Of a stretch of DNA of 22,142 nt, positions 1 to 6,684 are shown in pieces (positions within the stretch are counted from its first letter, which is position 1; each line of letters begins with the position of its first letter). This stretch comes from an uncultured Arsenicibacter sp. (lineage in GTDB: Bacteria > Bacteroidota > Bacteroidia > Cytophagales > Spirosomataceae), in NCBI RefSeq assembly GCF_945952095.1, contig NZ_CAMFHL010000104.1, positions 1 to 22,142 of the forward strand. The letters are read 5' to 3'. The translations under genes were made by a program, and so were the position numbers. The notes under the pieces are model-generated. The model was not told the DNA's origin. It made no database searches and saw only the letters and a program-made list of their open reading frames with translations.

Positions 1-1301
1 ATCCCGACAAAACGCATCAGGTCATCGCGGTCACCGTGTCCGCTGAATACGTCCACTTTTTCAATGTTCGCCATAACGGCGTGTTCTTTTCCTTTGATGG
101 TCAGGGTTGATTGCCCGTTCAGCAACCGCCAGCCTAACGTTCCTTCTGCACAGTAGCCGATCATCAGAATCGTGCAATACGGGTTGCTGATGTTATTCGC
201 TACGTGATATTCCACCCGTCCACCCTGCACCATACCCGATGACGAGATAATGATGCACGGCTCATAATGATTCGAGATGGCCTTACTTGCCTTGGCCGAT
301 TCCAGATACTGAAAATTTTCGAAGTCGAAAAGGCTTTCATTTTCTTCGTAAAACTCGCGCGCATCGGCGTTCAGTAACCGGATATTTTTTTCATACACCC
401 GTGTACTTTCCAGCGCCAGCGGACTATCTGAAAAAACCTTGATGGGCGGGAAGTTATAGTCTGTATACAGCTTATTAAGCGTATACAGCAGGGCCTGCGT
501 ACGGCCTACCGAAAACGACGGAATAATCAAACGTCCTGGAATATCGATACAGGTGCGTTTAATCACATCAGCCAGCGCTTCTTCCGGTTTTTTACGGTCT
601 TCATGCAGGCGGTTGCCGTATGTACTTTCACAGACCAGATAGTCAACCTGCGGAACAGGTGCCGGATCGGTCAGCAACGGGTAATTTTTCCGGCCGATAT
701 CGCCGGAGAAACATATACTTTTCCGTTCGCCGTTTTCCCGGACGTTAATGACAATATGGGCCGCCCCCAGCAGGTGACCTGCCGGAATAAAGGTTACGTC
801 TACACTATCGTTTACCCGAAAGCGCCGGTTAAACTGGATAGGAACCACGTTCTCCATGGTTTCCCGAACCTGTTTATCGAGGTATAAATCTTTCTGTAAC
901 TGCTGCTGTCGGTCTTTGACGCGCTTTTTTTTGCTGGCGTTCAGCTCGTTGATCCGCTTCTGGTTCAGCGAAGCTGCGTCTTTGAGCAGCAGTTCGGTCA
1001 ATGAATAAGTTGCCTCCGTACACAGAATCTGCCCTTCGTATCCTTCCCGATACAGGTTTGGCAAGTTGCCTGAGTGATCCACGTGGGCGTGGGTCAGCAG
1101 GACCAGGTGAATACCGGAGGGCTCAAACGGGAAAAATCCCGTGGCATGTCCGCCGGTAATTGGTGCAGTTGGAGGCGTTTGACCGTTGGAACGCTCTAAA
1201 TCAGACCCGCAGTCAATCAGAATGCGGTAGTCATCCTCAGTTTCCAACAGGTACATGCTGCCGGTAACCTGCCGGGCTGCCCCCAAAAATGATAACTTCA
1301 T
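1..1301 (-). CDS. MBL-fold beta-CASP RNA-processing ribonuclease (3' end of gene cut by window edge)
   Basis: Reading leftwards from ATG at 1301-1299, the frame stays open to the window edge (433 codons), so the C-terminus is missing. The protein starts MKLSFLGAARQVTGS, the usual opening of YSH1/CPSF-like metallo-beta-lactamase RNases. Visible motifs are the zinc-binding HAHVDHSGN at residues 71-79, a later GHLLGAAH, the FSGDIGR aspartate motif, a beta-CASP SDSPLA block, a glycine-rich SSSGMVQGGR segment, and a SGHGDRDDL histidine motif close to the edge. These are the landmarks of a complete catalytic core. Family members are cytoplasmic zinc-dependent endo/exoribonucleases that process or degrade RNA; the specific substrate here is unknown. 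No KH domain is seen in the visible part. The gene is divergent from dacB and may share the symmetric promoter at 1388-1403. Probably few residues are missing, judged from usual family length. Confidence 0.93.
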   Translation of the reverse strand, partial: MKLSFLGAARQVTGSMYLLETEDDYRILIDCGSDLERSNGQTPPTAPITGGHATGFFPFEPSGIHLVLLTHAHVDHSGNLPNLYREGYEGQILCTEATYSLTELLLKDAASLNQKRINELNASKKKRVKDRQQQLQKDLYLDKQVRETMENVVPIQFNRRFRVNDSVDVTFIPAGHLLGAAHIVINVRENGERKSICFSGDIGRKNYPLLTDPAPVPQVDYLVCESTYGNRLHEDRKKPEEALADVIKRTCIDIPGRLIIPSFSVGRTQALLYTLNKLYTDYNFPPIKVFSDSPLALESTRVYEKNIRLLNADAREFYEENESLFDFENFQYLESAKASKAISNHYEPCIIISSSGMVQGGRVEYHVANNISNPYCTILMIGYCAEGTLGWRLLNGQSTLTIKGKEHAVMANIEKVDVFSGHGDRDDLMRFVG

Positions 1302-1387
1302 GCGTTCAGCTTAAACGTCGTAATCTATCGTCAATGTGTCGCGTTAATGAGATTGATTAAACACAAGTCCGGCGTGCGAAAAACCGC

Positions 1388-1403
1388 TACTTTTGCAAAG
1401 TTA
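1388..1403. promoter_or_regulatory. Overlapping divergent -7 promoter elements for dacB and the MBL RNase
   Basis: The plus strand has TA-CT-TTTG at 1388-1395 and the minus strand has TA-AC-TTTG at 1403-1396. The two elements abut to form a near-palindrome, and both match the Bacteroidota -7 consensus TAnnTTTG. Expected starts would give leaders of about 40 nt to dacB and about 90 nt to the RNase. I do not see a good -33 TTG on either side, so strength is uncertain. Confidence 0.5.
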
Positions 1404-1443
1404 CGACTAACGGGGCGATTTCCTAACCCCTGTTTTATTCCAA

Positions 1444-3003
1444 ATGCACGCACGAAAAGTTAAATCTCTTGCCTATTGGTTGTTAAGCTGTTGGTTATGT
1501 GGCCAGGTCAGCGCACAAAATTTATCGAACACCCAAAATCAGGTTACAACCAGTGACTCAACGGCTACCCAACGGTTATTAACCTTTCTGGATCAGTTTC
1601 AGAACGGGCCGCTTGCCCGCCATGGCACCGTGGCGTTATCCGTGCGGCGTGTCCGTGACGGCGAAAGCCTGATTGGCTACAACAGCCGCCAAAGCCTGTC
1701 GTCGGCCTCTACCCTGAAGCTGATCACAACTGCTACGGCGCTCGCCACCCTCGGGCCTAACTTTACGTATGCAACGACGCTGGAATACGACGGGGTCATT
1801 AAAGACAGTGTGCTGACCGGCAATCTCTACCTGCGCGGCTCCGGTGATCCGTCGCTGGGTACCTGGCGCTACACGGGTTATCCGGACGCTAACGCGCTGT
1901 TGCTGATCTGGTCAGATGCCGTCCGGAAGGCCGGCATCCGGCGGATTGACGGCGTTGTAATTGGTGATGCGGCCCTGTACGACGACCTGCCTACTCCCGA
2001 TACCTGGCCATGGGGCGACCTGGGCAATTATTACGGTGCGGGACTCAGTGCGCTGAATTTCAATGAAAACTTGTACCGTGTTATTTTCCGGCCCGGCAAA
2101 ACTGCCGGCAGCCCCGCCAGTGTCCTCCGTACCGAGCCGGCTCTGCCCTATCTTACGCTGAACAACCGTGTGACAACCGACAAGGCCGGCACCGGCGACC
2201 AGGTCAATATTTACGGCGCCCCCTTTGCCGAGCAGCAGTGGCTTACCGGCAAGGTGCCGATGGGCGTTTCTGAATTTGCGGTGAAAGGGTCCTTACCGGA
2301 TCCTGCCCACTATGTTGCCTTCGCCCTGACAGAGCAATTGCGCCGGGACAGTGTCCGGATAGTGAATCCGCCCGTTGCTGTGCGCCCTGATCAGCCCTGG
2401 CCTGACGCGGTAAAAACCGGCCGGCCGGAAGCGAAAGCGGTTCCTAAACGGATTTTGTTGCACCAGTATAAATCGCCGGTACTGCTGGAACTGGCGCAGC
2501 AAACCAATTTCCAGAGCATAAACCTGTACGCCGAAGCTCTACTCCGGACCGCCGCCCGGCAGATCGACCCGAAAACGCAGTCGGTTGGTGATGCAGTTGA
2601 CGCAGTTGAACGTTTCTGGCGGGGGAAAGGCGCTAACCTTGATGGTTTCCGCATCCGCGACGGAAGCGGTCTGTCGACAGTCGGTGCACTGACGGCCGAT
2701 AACATGACTGGCATTCTGGCCGCGATGGGCCGTGAGCGGGTATTTCCGCAGTTTTATGAAACCATTCCGGTTGTCGGCCAGACGGGCACCGTGCGGAATA
2801 TGGCGCGCAATACGCCTGCTGCCGGTAATGTCCGGGCGAAAAGCGGCACCATAGAAGGCGTCCGTGCCTATGCCGGTTATTTCACGGCCAAAAACGGCGA
2901 GTTGATGTCGTTCTCGGTCATGATCAACAAATATACCCCCGGCCAGAGCCGCGCCGTGGGCAATCAGCTGGAACGCCTGATGGCCTTGCTGGTTGACCTG
3001 TAG
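1444..3003 (+). CDS. dacB: D-alanyl-D-alanine carboxypeptidase/endopeptidase, PBP4 (peptidase S13)
   Basis: A 519-residue periplasmic penicillin-binding protein that trims or cleaves peptidoglycan peptide cross-links. The N-terminus has a basic start, a hydrophobic stretch at about 9-22 and a likely signal peptidase site near VSAQ. All three active-site motifs are present: SxxK as S89-T-L-K92, SxN as S358-I-N360, and KSGT at 466-469. The large gap between SxxK and SxN is the extra domain typical of the S13/PBP4 class, and the length fits. ATG 1444 lies about 48 nt after a TAnnTTTG element. The TAG stop belongs to the GTAG of a REP hairpin that begins at 3000, so the repeat starts exactly where the gene ends. 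Downstream lies the convergent RAYT transposase. Confidence 0.95.
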   Translation: MHARKVKSLAYWLLSCWLCGQVSAQNLSNTQNQVTTSDSTATQRLLTFLDQFQNGPLARHGTVALSVRRVRDGESLIGYNSRQSLSSASTLKLITTATALATLGPNFTYATTLEYDGVIKDSVLTGNLYLRGSGDPSLGTWRYTGYPDANALLLIWSDAVRKAGIRRIDGVVIGDAALYDDLPTPDTWPWGDLGNYYGAGLSALNFNENLYRVIFRPGKTAGSPASVLRTEPALPYLTLNNRVTTDKAGTGDQVNIYGAPFAEQQWLTGKVPMGVSEFAVKGSLPDPAHYVAFALTEQLRRDSVRIVNPPVAVRPDQPWPDAVKTGRPEAKAVPKRILLHQYKSPVLLELAQQTNFQSINLYAEALLRTAARQIDPKTQSVGDAVDAVERFWRGKGANLDGFRIRDGSGLSTVGALTADNMTGILAAMGRERVFPQFYETIPVVGQTGTVRNMARNTPAAGNVRAKSGTIEGVRAYAGYFTAKNGELMSFSVMINKYTPGQSRAVGNQLERLMALLVDL

Positions 3004-3025
3004 GGGCGGCCCCACGTGGCCGCCC
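3000..3025 (+). repeat. REP hairpin R1 (GTAG + 8-bp stem), variant with compensated stem
   Basis: GTAG is followed by stem arm GGGCGGCC, loop CCACGT and arm GGCCGCCC, a perfect 8-bp stem. Compared with the other REPs here, the A of arm one is G and the matching T of arm two is C, so pairing is kept. The TAG at 3001-3003 is the dacB stop codon. Confidence 0.85.
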
Positions 3026-3044
3026 AAACCGTACGCATTACACC

Positions 3045-3224
3045 ACCACGTGTCTTGTTGGGGTACACGTAATCAGGGCGACCACCTGTCTTGTTGGGGT
3101 ATACGTAATCAGGGCGACCACCTGTCTTGTTGGGGTACACGTAATCAGGGCGACCACCTGTCTTGTTGGGGTATACGTAATCAGGACGACCACCTGTCTT
3201 ATTGGGGTACACGTAATCAGGGCG
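3045..3224. repeat. Tandem array 1: five copies of a 36-bp unit
   Basis: Copies run 3045-3080, 3081-3116, 3117-3152, 3153-3188 and 3189-3224. Each begins ACCACSTGTCTT and ends TAATCAGGGCG or a near variant. Copies 2 and 4 share TATACG where the others have TACACG, suggesting duplication of a two-unit block. The junction between copies, GGGCGACCAC, is the stem arm of the REP hairpin, and the array runs directly into full REP R2. Confidence 0.9.
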
Positions 3225-3245
3225 ACCACGTGGGGTCGCCCCTAC
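3220..3245 (-). repeat. REP hairpin R2
   Basis: On the minus strand: GTAG, arm GGGCGACC, loop CCACGT, arm GGTCGCCC, a perfect 8-bp stem. TAG at 3244-3242 is the stop codon of the RAYT gene. Confidence 0.85.
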
Positions 3246-3907
3246 GAGAATAACCGGTCAGATCTCCAGCGTTGTGGGTTTTCCATGATATATGTTGTGA
3301 TATTCTTAAATGCCCGATCAGTCCGGATAATGTGTTCATAATAATTCCGTTGCCAGAGTCGTTTGTCAAACCTTGGCCAGCCATTATGTTTTACATTCCG
3401 GATATAGTCGTTGGTTGTCATTGTCTTAAACCAACCAACAATGTCCCGTAGGGGCGACCCCACGTGGTCGCCCAAATCACGTACCGTATCCAACCCCAAG
3501 GGATCGCCCAAATCATGTGCCGTATCCAACCCCACGTGGTCGCCCAAATCAGTATGCATCATATTGTGGCACCGGACTTCATCGGTCGGGCGACCACGTG
3601 GGGTCGCCCCTACATCGTTTTGGGAATTGTCTTGCGGACGACCACGTGGGGTCACCCTGACGTTTATAATGATGCCGTGGAAATGGTTGGGCATGACAAC
3701 GTATTCGCCAAGTTCGATATCCGGAAATTTTTCGGGCAACTTTTGCCACCATGCCGTCACCATTTCTCCGGCTGGCGACCGATACATTTTATCGTTAGTA
3801 ATATGCCCTAACCGATGTTCATGATGTTGAATACAAATCGTTATGAAATATGCTCCTTGCTGGGCGTAATCATAATCGGGAAGACGAATGGAACGGCGAT
3901 AAGACAT
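3242..3907 (-). CDS. REP-associated tyrosine transposase (RAYT, IS200/Y1_Tnp-like) with REP-derived insert
   Basis: A 221-residue HUH-type single-strand DNA transposase; relatives cut and join REP hairpins next to a GTAG or similar tetranucleotide. Visible core: N-terminal YRRSIRLPDYDY and AYFITICI, VVMPNHFHGIIIN with the metal-binding H75-F-H77, IVGWFKTMTTNDYI at 156-169, and WQRNYYEHIIR at 185-195, which should carry the catalytic tyrosine (Y189 or Y190), followed by the family ending YIMENPQRW. Between HFH and IVGWFK, residues about 83-154 are translated from REP sequence: two TPRGRP blocks and three roughly 12-residue LGDHVGLDT-like repeats. Such a linker is normally shorter. The frame is intact, so the protein may be functional, but activity is unproven. 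The stop comes from REP R2. A hairpin abuts the ATG. Convergent with dacB and codirectional with recG upstream. Confidence 0.9.
   Translation of the reverse strand: MSYRRSIRLPDYDYAQQGAYFITICIQHHEHRLGHITNDKMYRSPAGEMVTAWWQKLPEKFPDIELGEYVVMPNHFHGIIINVRVTPRGRPQDNSQNDVGATPRGRPTDEVRCHNMMHTDLGDHVGLDTAHDLGDPLGLDTVRDLGDHVGSPLRDIVGWFKTMTTNDYIRNVKHNGWPRFDKRLWQRNYYEHIIRTDRAFKNITTYIMENPQRWRSDRLFS
3448..3473 (+). repeat. REP hairpin R3, inside the RAYT gene
   Basis: GTAG, arm GGGCGACC, loop CCACGT, arm GGTCGCCC. It is antisense to the transposase and read there as GDHVGSPL. Its 26 bases are the exact inverse of R4 at 3588-3613. Confidence 0.85.
3588..3613 (-). repeat. REP hairpin R4, inside the RAYT gene
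   Basis: The minus strand reads GTAG, GGGCGACC, CCACGT, GGTCGCCC, in the sense of the transposase gene, where it is translated as VGATPRGRP (residues 99-107). GTA is in frame, so no stop arises. Confidence 0.85.
3636..3661 (-). repeat. Decayed REP hairpin R5, inside the RAYT gene
   Basis: The minus strand reads GTCA, GGGTGACC, CCACGT, GGTCGTCC. The differences from the intact REPs leave a stem in which all eight positions still pair if two G-T wobbles are allowed, but GTAG has become GTCA. It is translated as VRVTPRGRP (residues 83-91) in the transposase. Confidence 0.65.
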
Positions 3908-3938
3908 AAAATGCAGGTGTTAACTAAACCTGCATTTT
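3908..3938 (-). promoter_or_regulatory. Hairpin directly abutting the RAYT start codon
   Basis: A perfect 11-bp inverted repeat (AAAATGCAGGT and ACCTGCATTTT) with a 9-nt loop ends at the base next to the RAYT ATG (3907-3905). In the mRNA it would fold over the whole ribosome-binding region, and no Shine-Dalgarno-like run is seen outside it. IS200 elements are known to limit transposase translation with a similar 5' hairpin; the same role here is inferred. It could instead be an old element end. Confidence 0.6.
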
Positions 3939-4001
3939 GACGGGACATGTTGAAGACAGATACGTAACCATGAAAAGTTCTCCATGATTTTTTTGCTAAA
4001 A

Positions 4002-4188
4002 CCAAGCGACCAATATTTTATCAACGCCGGACGACCATCATATTCCATCAAAGTCGGGCGACCATCATATTGCATTAAAAGCGGGCGACCACGCGTTTCA
4101 TCAACGTCGGATGACCATCATATTCCATTAAAAGCGGGCGACCATCATATTCTATCAAAAGCGGGCGACCACGTGGGGTCGCCCCTAC
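4002..4188. repeat. Tandem array 3: 27-bp half-REP units ending in a full REP
   Basis: Units run 4028-4054, 4055-4081, 4082-4107 (26 bp), 4108-4134 and 4135-4161, with a more diverged unit at 4002-4027. The consensus is CGGGCGACCATCATATTCC followed by an A-rich tail. Each unit carries the GGGCGACCA arm of the REP. The array runs into full REP R6. No REP closes its left side, so it looks like one half of a composite element. The long plus-strand frame across it is a by-product of the repeat. Confidence 0.85.
4163..4188 (-). repeat. REP hairpin R6
   Basis: The minus strand reads GTAG, GGGCGACC, CCACGT, GGTCGCCC, identical to R2, R3 and R4. TAG at 4187-4185 is the recG stop codon, and the G before it is the last base of the final serine codon TCG. 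Confidence 0.85.
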
Positions 4189-6359
4189 GATATGCGGCTC
4201 CAGTTGCTTTCTTTTTTGCCGAGGGCGTCGATGTGATTCCGGATGGGCGCGTTTTGCGGCAAGACAAAATGCGGATCTTCATCCAGAATTTTCTGAGCAG
4301 ATTCACGCGCGGCGTTCAGAATCGGACCGTCTTTGGCAAGGTCGGCAATCATAAGGTCCATCAGACCGCTTTGCTGGGTACCGGTCAGATCACCGGGACC
4401 ACGTAGCTGAAGATCAACATCGGCAATTTCGAAGCCGTTGTTGGTACGCACCATGGTCTCAATCCGCGTCTTTGTATCTGAACTCAGTTTGTAGCCGGTC
4501 ATCAGCACGCAGTATGATTGCTCACTGCCCCGGCCCACCCGTCCGCGCAGCTGATGCAGCTGCGACAGACCGAAGCGTTCGGCGCTTTCAATAACCATCA
4601 CACTGGCATTCGGCACGTTTACCCCAACTTCAATTACCGTCGTGGCAACCATAATGTGCGTTTCATGACGCAGAAAACGCTGCATTTCGTCATCTTTCTC
4701 GTAGGGTAACATTTTCCCGTGTAGCATACCAATCTCATATTTCGGCCGCGGGAATGCCCGCTGGATACTCTCGAAACCATCCATCAGGTCTTTATAGTCC
4801 AGCTTTTCGGATTCTTCAATGAGCGGGTAAACGACATACACCTGACGCCCTTTTTCAATTTCCTGCCGCATAAACCCGAATACTTCTGACCGATGCTTAT
4901 CGTATTTATGCACCGTCTTAATGGGTTTACGACCGGCCGGCAGCTCGTCAATCACCGAAATATCGAGGTTGCCATACAAGGTCATCGCCAGTGTACGCGG
5001 AATCGGCGTGGCGGTCATCACCAGAATATGCGGCGGAATCACCGGATTTTTGGCCCACATCTTCGCGCGCTGGGCCACTCCGAACCGGTGTTGCTCGTCG
5101 ATAATGCAAAGCCCGAGGTTCTTAAACTGAACCGAATCCTCCAGCAAGGCATGAGTACCTACAATAATATGCGTTTTACCTTCCTGTAAGTCCGGATGCA
5201 GGGTTTTGCGTCGTTTCGTGGTGGTAGAGCCCGTCAGAATAGAAATATTTAACCCCATAGCATCGGCAAACGGCTTCAGACCATTGTAATGCTGGTCGGC
5301 CAGAATTTCGGTTGGCGCCATCAGACAGGCCTGCGCCCCGTTGTCGATGGCCATCAGCATGGCAATAAACGCAACAATGGTCTTACCGCTCCCCACATCC
5401 CCCTGTAATAGACGGTTCATCTGCTTACCGCTCATAAAATCAGTCCGGACCTCTTTCAACACCCGTTTCTGCGCACCGGTCAGCGGGAAGGGCAGCAGGT
5501 GCTCGTAAAAATGTTTGAGCAGCTGCGTATTGGCAAATACCTGACCGGGATATTCTTCTTTCTGGAGCAGCTTGTTAGAAATCAGCCGGAGCTGGTTGTA
5601 AAACAGTTCCTCAAACTTCAGGCGGCGCTCGGCCTGTCGCAGCCACGCCGCACTTTGCGGCAAATGAATGTTCCAGAGTGCCTCCCGTTTGCCGATCAGC
5701 CGGTATTTCTGAATCAGTTCGTCGGGTAAGGTTTCACGGATATGCGGCCAGGCGCCTTCCAGCAGCGTCCGCATAATCTTACCCATGGCCTTGCTGTCGA
5801 GATGGCGTTTCCGCAGCTTTTCGGTCAGGTTATAGACCGGTACCATGCCCGTTTCGAGCTGATTATCCGGATGGACATTGTCCAGTTCTGGATGCACAAT
5901 GCTGTAACGACCGTTAAACGGCTGCGGTTTGCCGTAGACGACATACTCGCCCTCCCGCCGGAGTGTTTTTTCCAGCCAGGTCAGTCCCTGAAACCAAACC
6001 AGGCTCATGCTACCGGTACCGTCGGTGAAGGTACCTACAACCCGTTTTTTAGACCCTTCGCCTTCAGTATACCAGTCCCGTAACCGGCCGCGTACCTGTG
6101 CCGCGGGCAGGCTCTCGTCGAGTTCGCTGATGGTATAAAAGCGGGTCCGGTCATCAAACCGGAACGGGTAGTGTTGCAGCAAATCCCCGTATGTAAAAAT
6201 AGACAGTTCCTTGTTGAGCAGTTCGGCCCGTTGCGGCCCCACTCCCCGGAGAAACTCAATGCGTGTATCAAAAAAATTAGGCGTACGCTCCGGCAGCCGG
6301 CCTGCCTCTGTCGATGCAGCACCAGGCTGATTCGCGTCATTCGGGCCTGTTTCGTTCAT
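4185..6359 (-). CDS. recG: ATP-dependent DNA helicase RecG
   Basis: A 724-residue superfamily 2 helicase that remodels stalled replication forks and Holliday junctions in the cytoplasm. The N-terminal wedge/OB region (about residues 60-190) precedes the motor. Visible motifs: GDVGSGKT (320-327, Walker A), MAPTEILADQH (motif Ia), DEQH (421-424, the RecG form of the DExH box), MTATPIPRT (448-456), VIEVGVNVPNA (motif V region) and LHQLRGRVGRG (601-611, motif VI), then the QLRGPGDLTGTQQSG block. Length fits the family. The C-terminus WSRIS looks intact, so the REP hairpin beginning at its stop codon has not shortened the protein. ATG 6359 follows a TAnnTTTG element on the minus strand by about 22 nt. 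Confidence 0.97.
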   Translation of the reverse strand: MNETGPNDANQPGAASTEAGRLPERTPNFFDTRIEFLRGVGPQRAELLNKELSIFTYGDLLQHYPFRFDDRTRFYTISELDESLPAAQVRGRLRDWYTEGEGSKKRVVGTFTDGTGSMSLVWFQGLTWLEKTLRREGEYVVYGKPQPFNGRYSIVHPELDNVHPDNQLETGMVPVYNLTEKLRKRHLDSKAMGKIMRTLLEGAWPHIRETLPDELIQKYRLIGKREALWNIHLPQSAAWLRQAERRLKFEELFYNQLRLISNKLLQKEEYPGQVFANTQLLKHFYEHLLPFPLTGAQKRVLKEVRTDFMSGKQMNRLLQGDVGSGKTIVAFIAMLMAIDNGAQACLMAPTEILADQHYNGLKPFADAMGLNISILTGSTTTKRRKTLHPDLQEGKTHIIVGTHALLEDSVQFKNLGLCIIDEQHRFGVAQRAKMWAKNPVIPPHILVMTATPIPRTLAMTLYGNLDISVIDELPAGRKPIKTVHKYDKHRSEVFGFMRQEIEKGRQVYVVYPLIEESEKLDYKDLMDGFESIQRAFPRPKYEIGMLHGKMLPYEKDDEMQRFLRHETHIMVATTVIEVGVNVPNASVMVIESAERFGLSQLHQLRGRVGRGSEQSYCVLMTGYKLSSDTKTRIETMVRTNNGFEIADVDLQLRGPGDLTGTQQSGLMDLMIADLAKDGPILNAARESAQKILDEDPHFVLPQNAPIRNHIDALGKKESNWSRIS

Positions 6360-6381
6360 GCGTATTGCCTGCTGTTTTTGT

Positions 6382-6389
6382 CAAATTTA
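6382..6389 (-). promoter_or_regulatory. -7 promoter element for recG
   Basis: The minus strand reads TAAATTTG, a full match to TAnnTTTG, 22 nt before the recG ATG. No clear -33 element is seen. Confidence 0.5.
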
Positions 6390-6624
6390 CAGCATTTTTT
6401 GGTTTTTCAGGGCGATTCTATCTACTGCTCCTATCCCGTCAGCAAGGCTTCTGATGAGGTGACACGGATTTGTGCCAGCCCTTGCTGCCGGTTTCATACA
6501 AATTGATAGCTCCTGATATGATTGCGTAAAAACTTCCCCAACATTGTGGTGCGTTCGTTGTGAATTTAGGACAGTGTTTATACAAAAAACAGCGATTACA
6601 GCGTCAAAACAAGCTTTTTGCAGA

Positions 6625-6641
6625 TTGGCACAGATTTTTCT
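6625..6641 (+). promoter_or_regulatory. Possible sigma-54 (RpoN) promoter
   Basis: TTGGCACAGATTTTTCT has the full -24 box TTGGCAC and GG-N10 spacing to the -12 box, where the usual GC is TC. It lies 43 nt before the ATG of the small membrane protein. The -12 mismatch makes this tentative. Confidence 0.4.
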
Positions 6642-6684
6642 AAGAAGTTAGCAACGGGCTATCCAACCGTACATTATCAACGTT

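Larger units (their letters stand above)
3000..3245. repeat. Composite REP element 1 filling the dacB-RAYT gap
   Basis: An inverted pair of REPs (R1 at 3000-3025 plus, R2 at 3220-3245 minus), both with GTAG at the outer end, encloses a five-copy tandem array. The element's two ends coincide with the stop codons of the two convergent genes, so it occupies the whole intergenic gap. This resembles the BIME mosaics built from REPs in enterobacteria. No separate gene is credible here, although several frames stay open. Confidence 0.75.
3448..3613. repeat. Composite REP element 2 within the RAYT coding sequence, with 36-bp tandem units
   Basis: An inverted REP pair with GTAG at both outer ends (R3 and R4) spans 166 bp. 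Inside are two full 36-bp units (3456-3491 and 3492-3527) and a partial third (from 3528), all carrying a CCCCACGTGGTCGCCC arm or a decayed form of it. Because the period is a multiple of three, the units encode an in-frame peptide repeat in the transposase. Confidence 0.8.
6360..6684. other. Intergenic region between recG and the small membrane protein
   Basis: 325 bp separate the divergent recG and the 54-residue membrane protein. The recG promoter lies at the left end and a possible sigma-54 site at 6625-6641. No convincing ORF, RNA gene or repeat is seen in 6390-6620. Confidence 0.6.

Noticed and set aside
3045..3224. CRISPR array
   Set aside because: The units are direct tandem repeats with no unique spacers, and no cas gene is present in the window.
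2964..3253. Open frames on both strands across array 1 encoding 12-residue repeats (VYPNKTGGRPDY on minus, RNQGDHLSCWGT-like on plus)
   Set aside because: A 36-bp repeat without stops gives open frames on several frames at once. They run into dacB or the REPs, and no start signal or family match is seen.
3411..3824. Plus-strand frames of 137 and 115 residues opposite the RAYT
   Set aside because: They are antisense to a gene with clear HUH and NYYEHIIR motifs; the frames stay open because REP sequence has few stops.
3984..4406. Plus-strand 140-residue frame over array 3 and the end of recG
   Set aside because: The first half is repeat-derived and the second half is antisense to the well-supported recG coding sequence.
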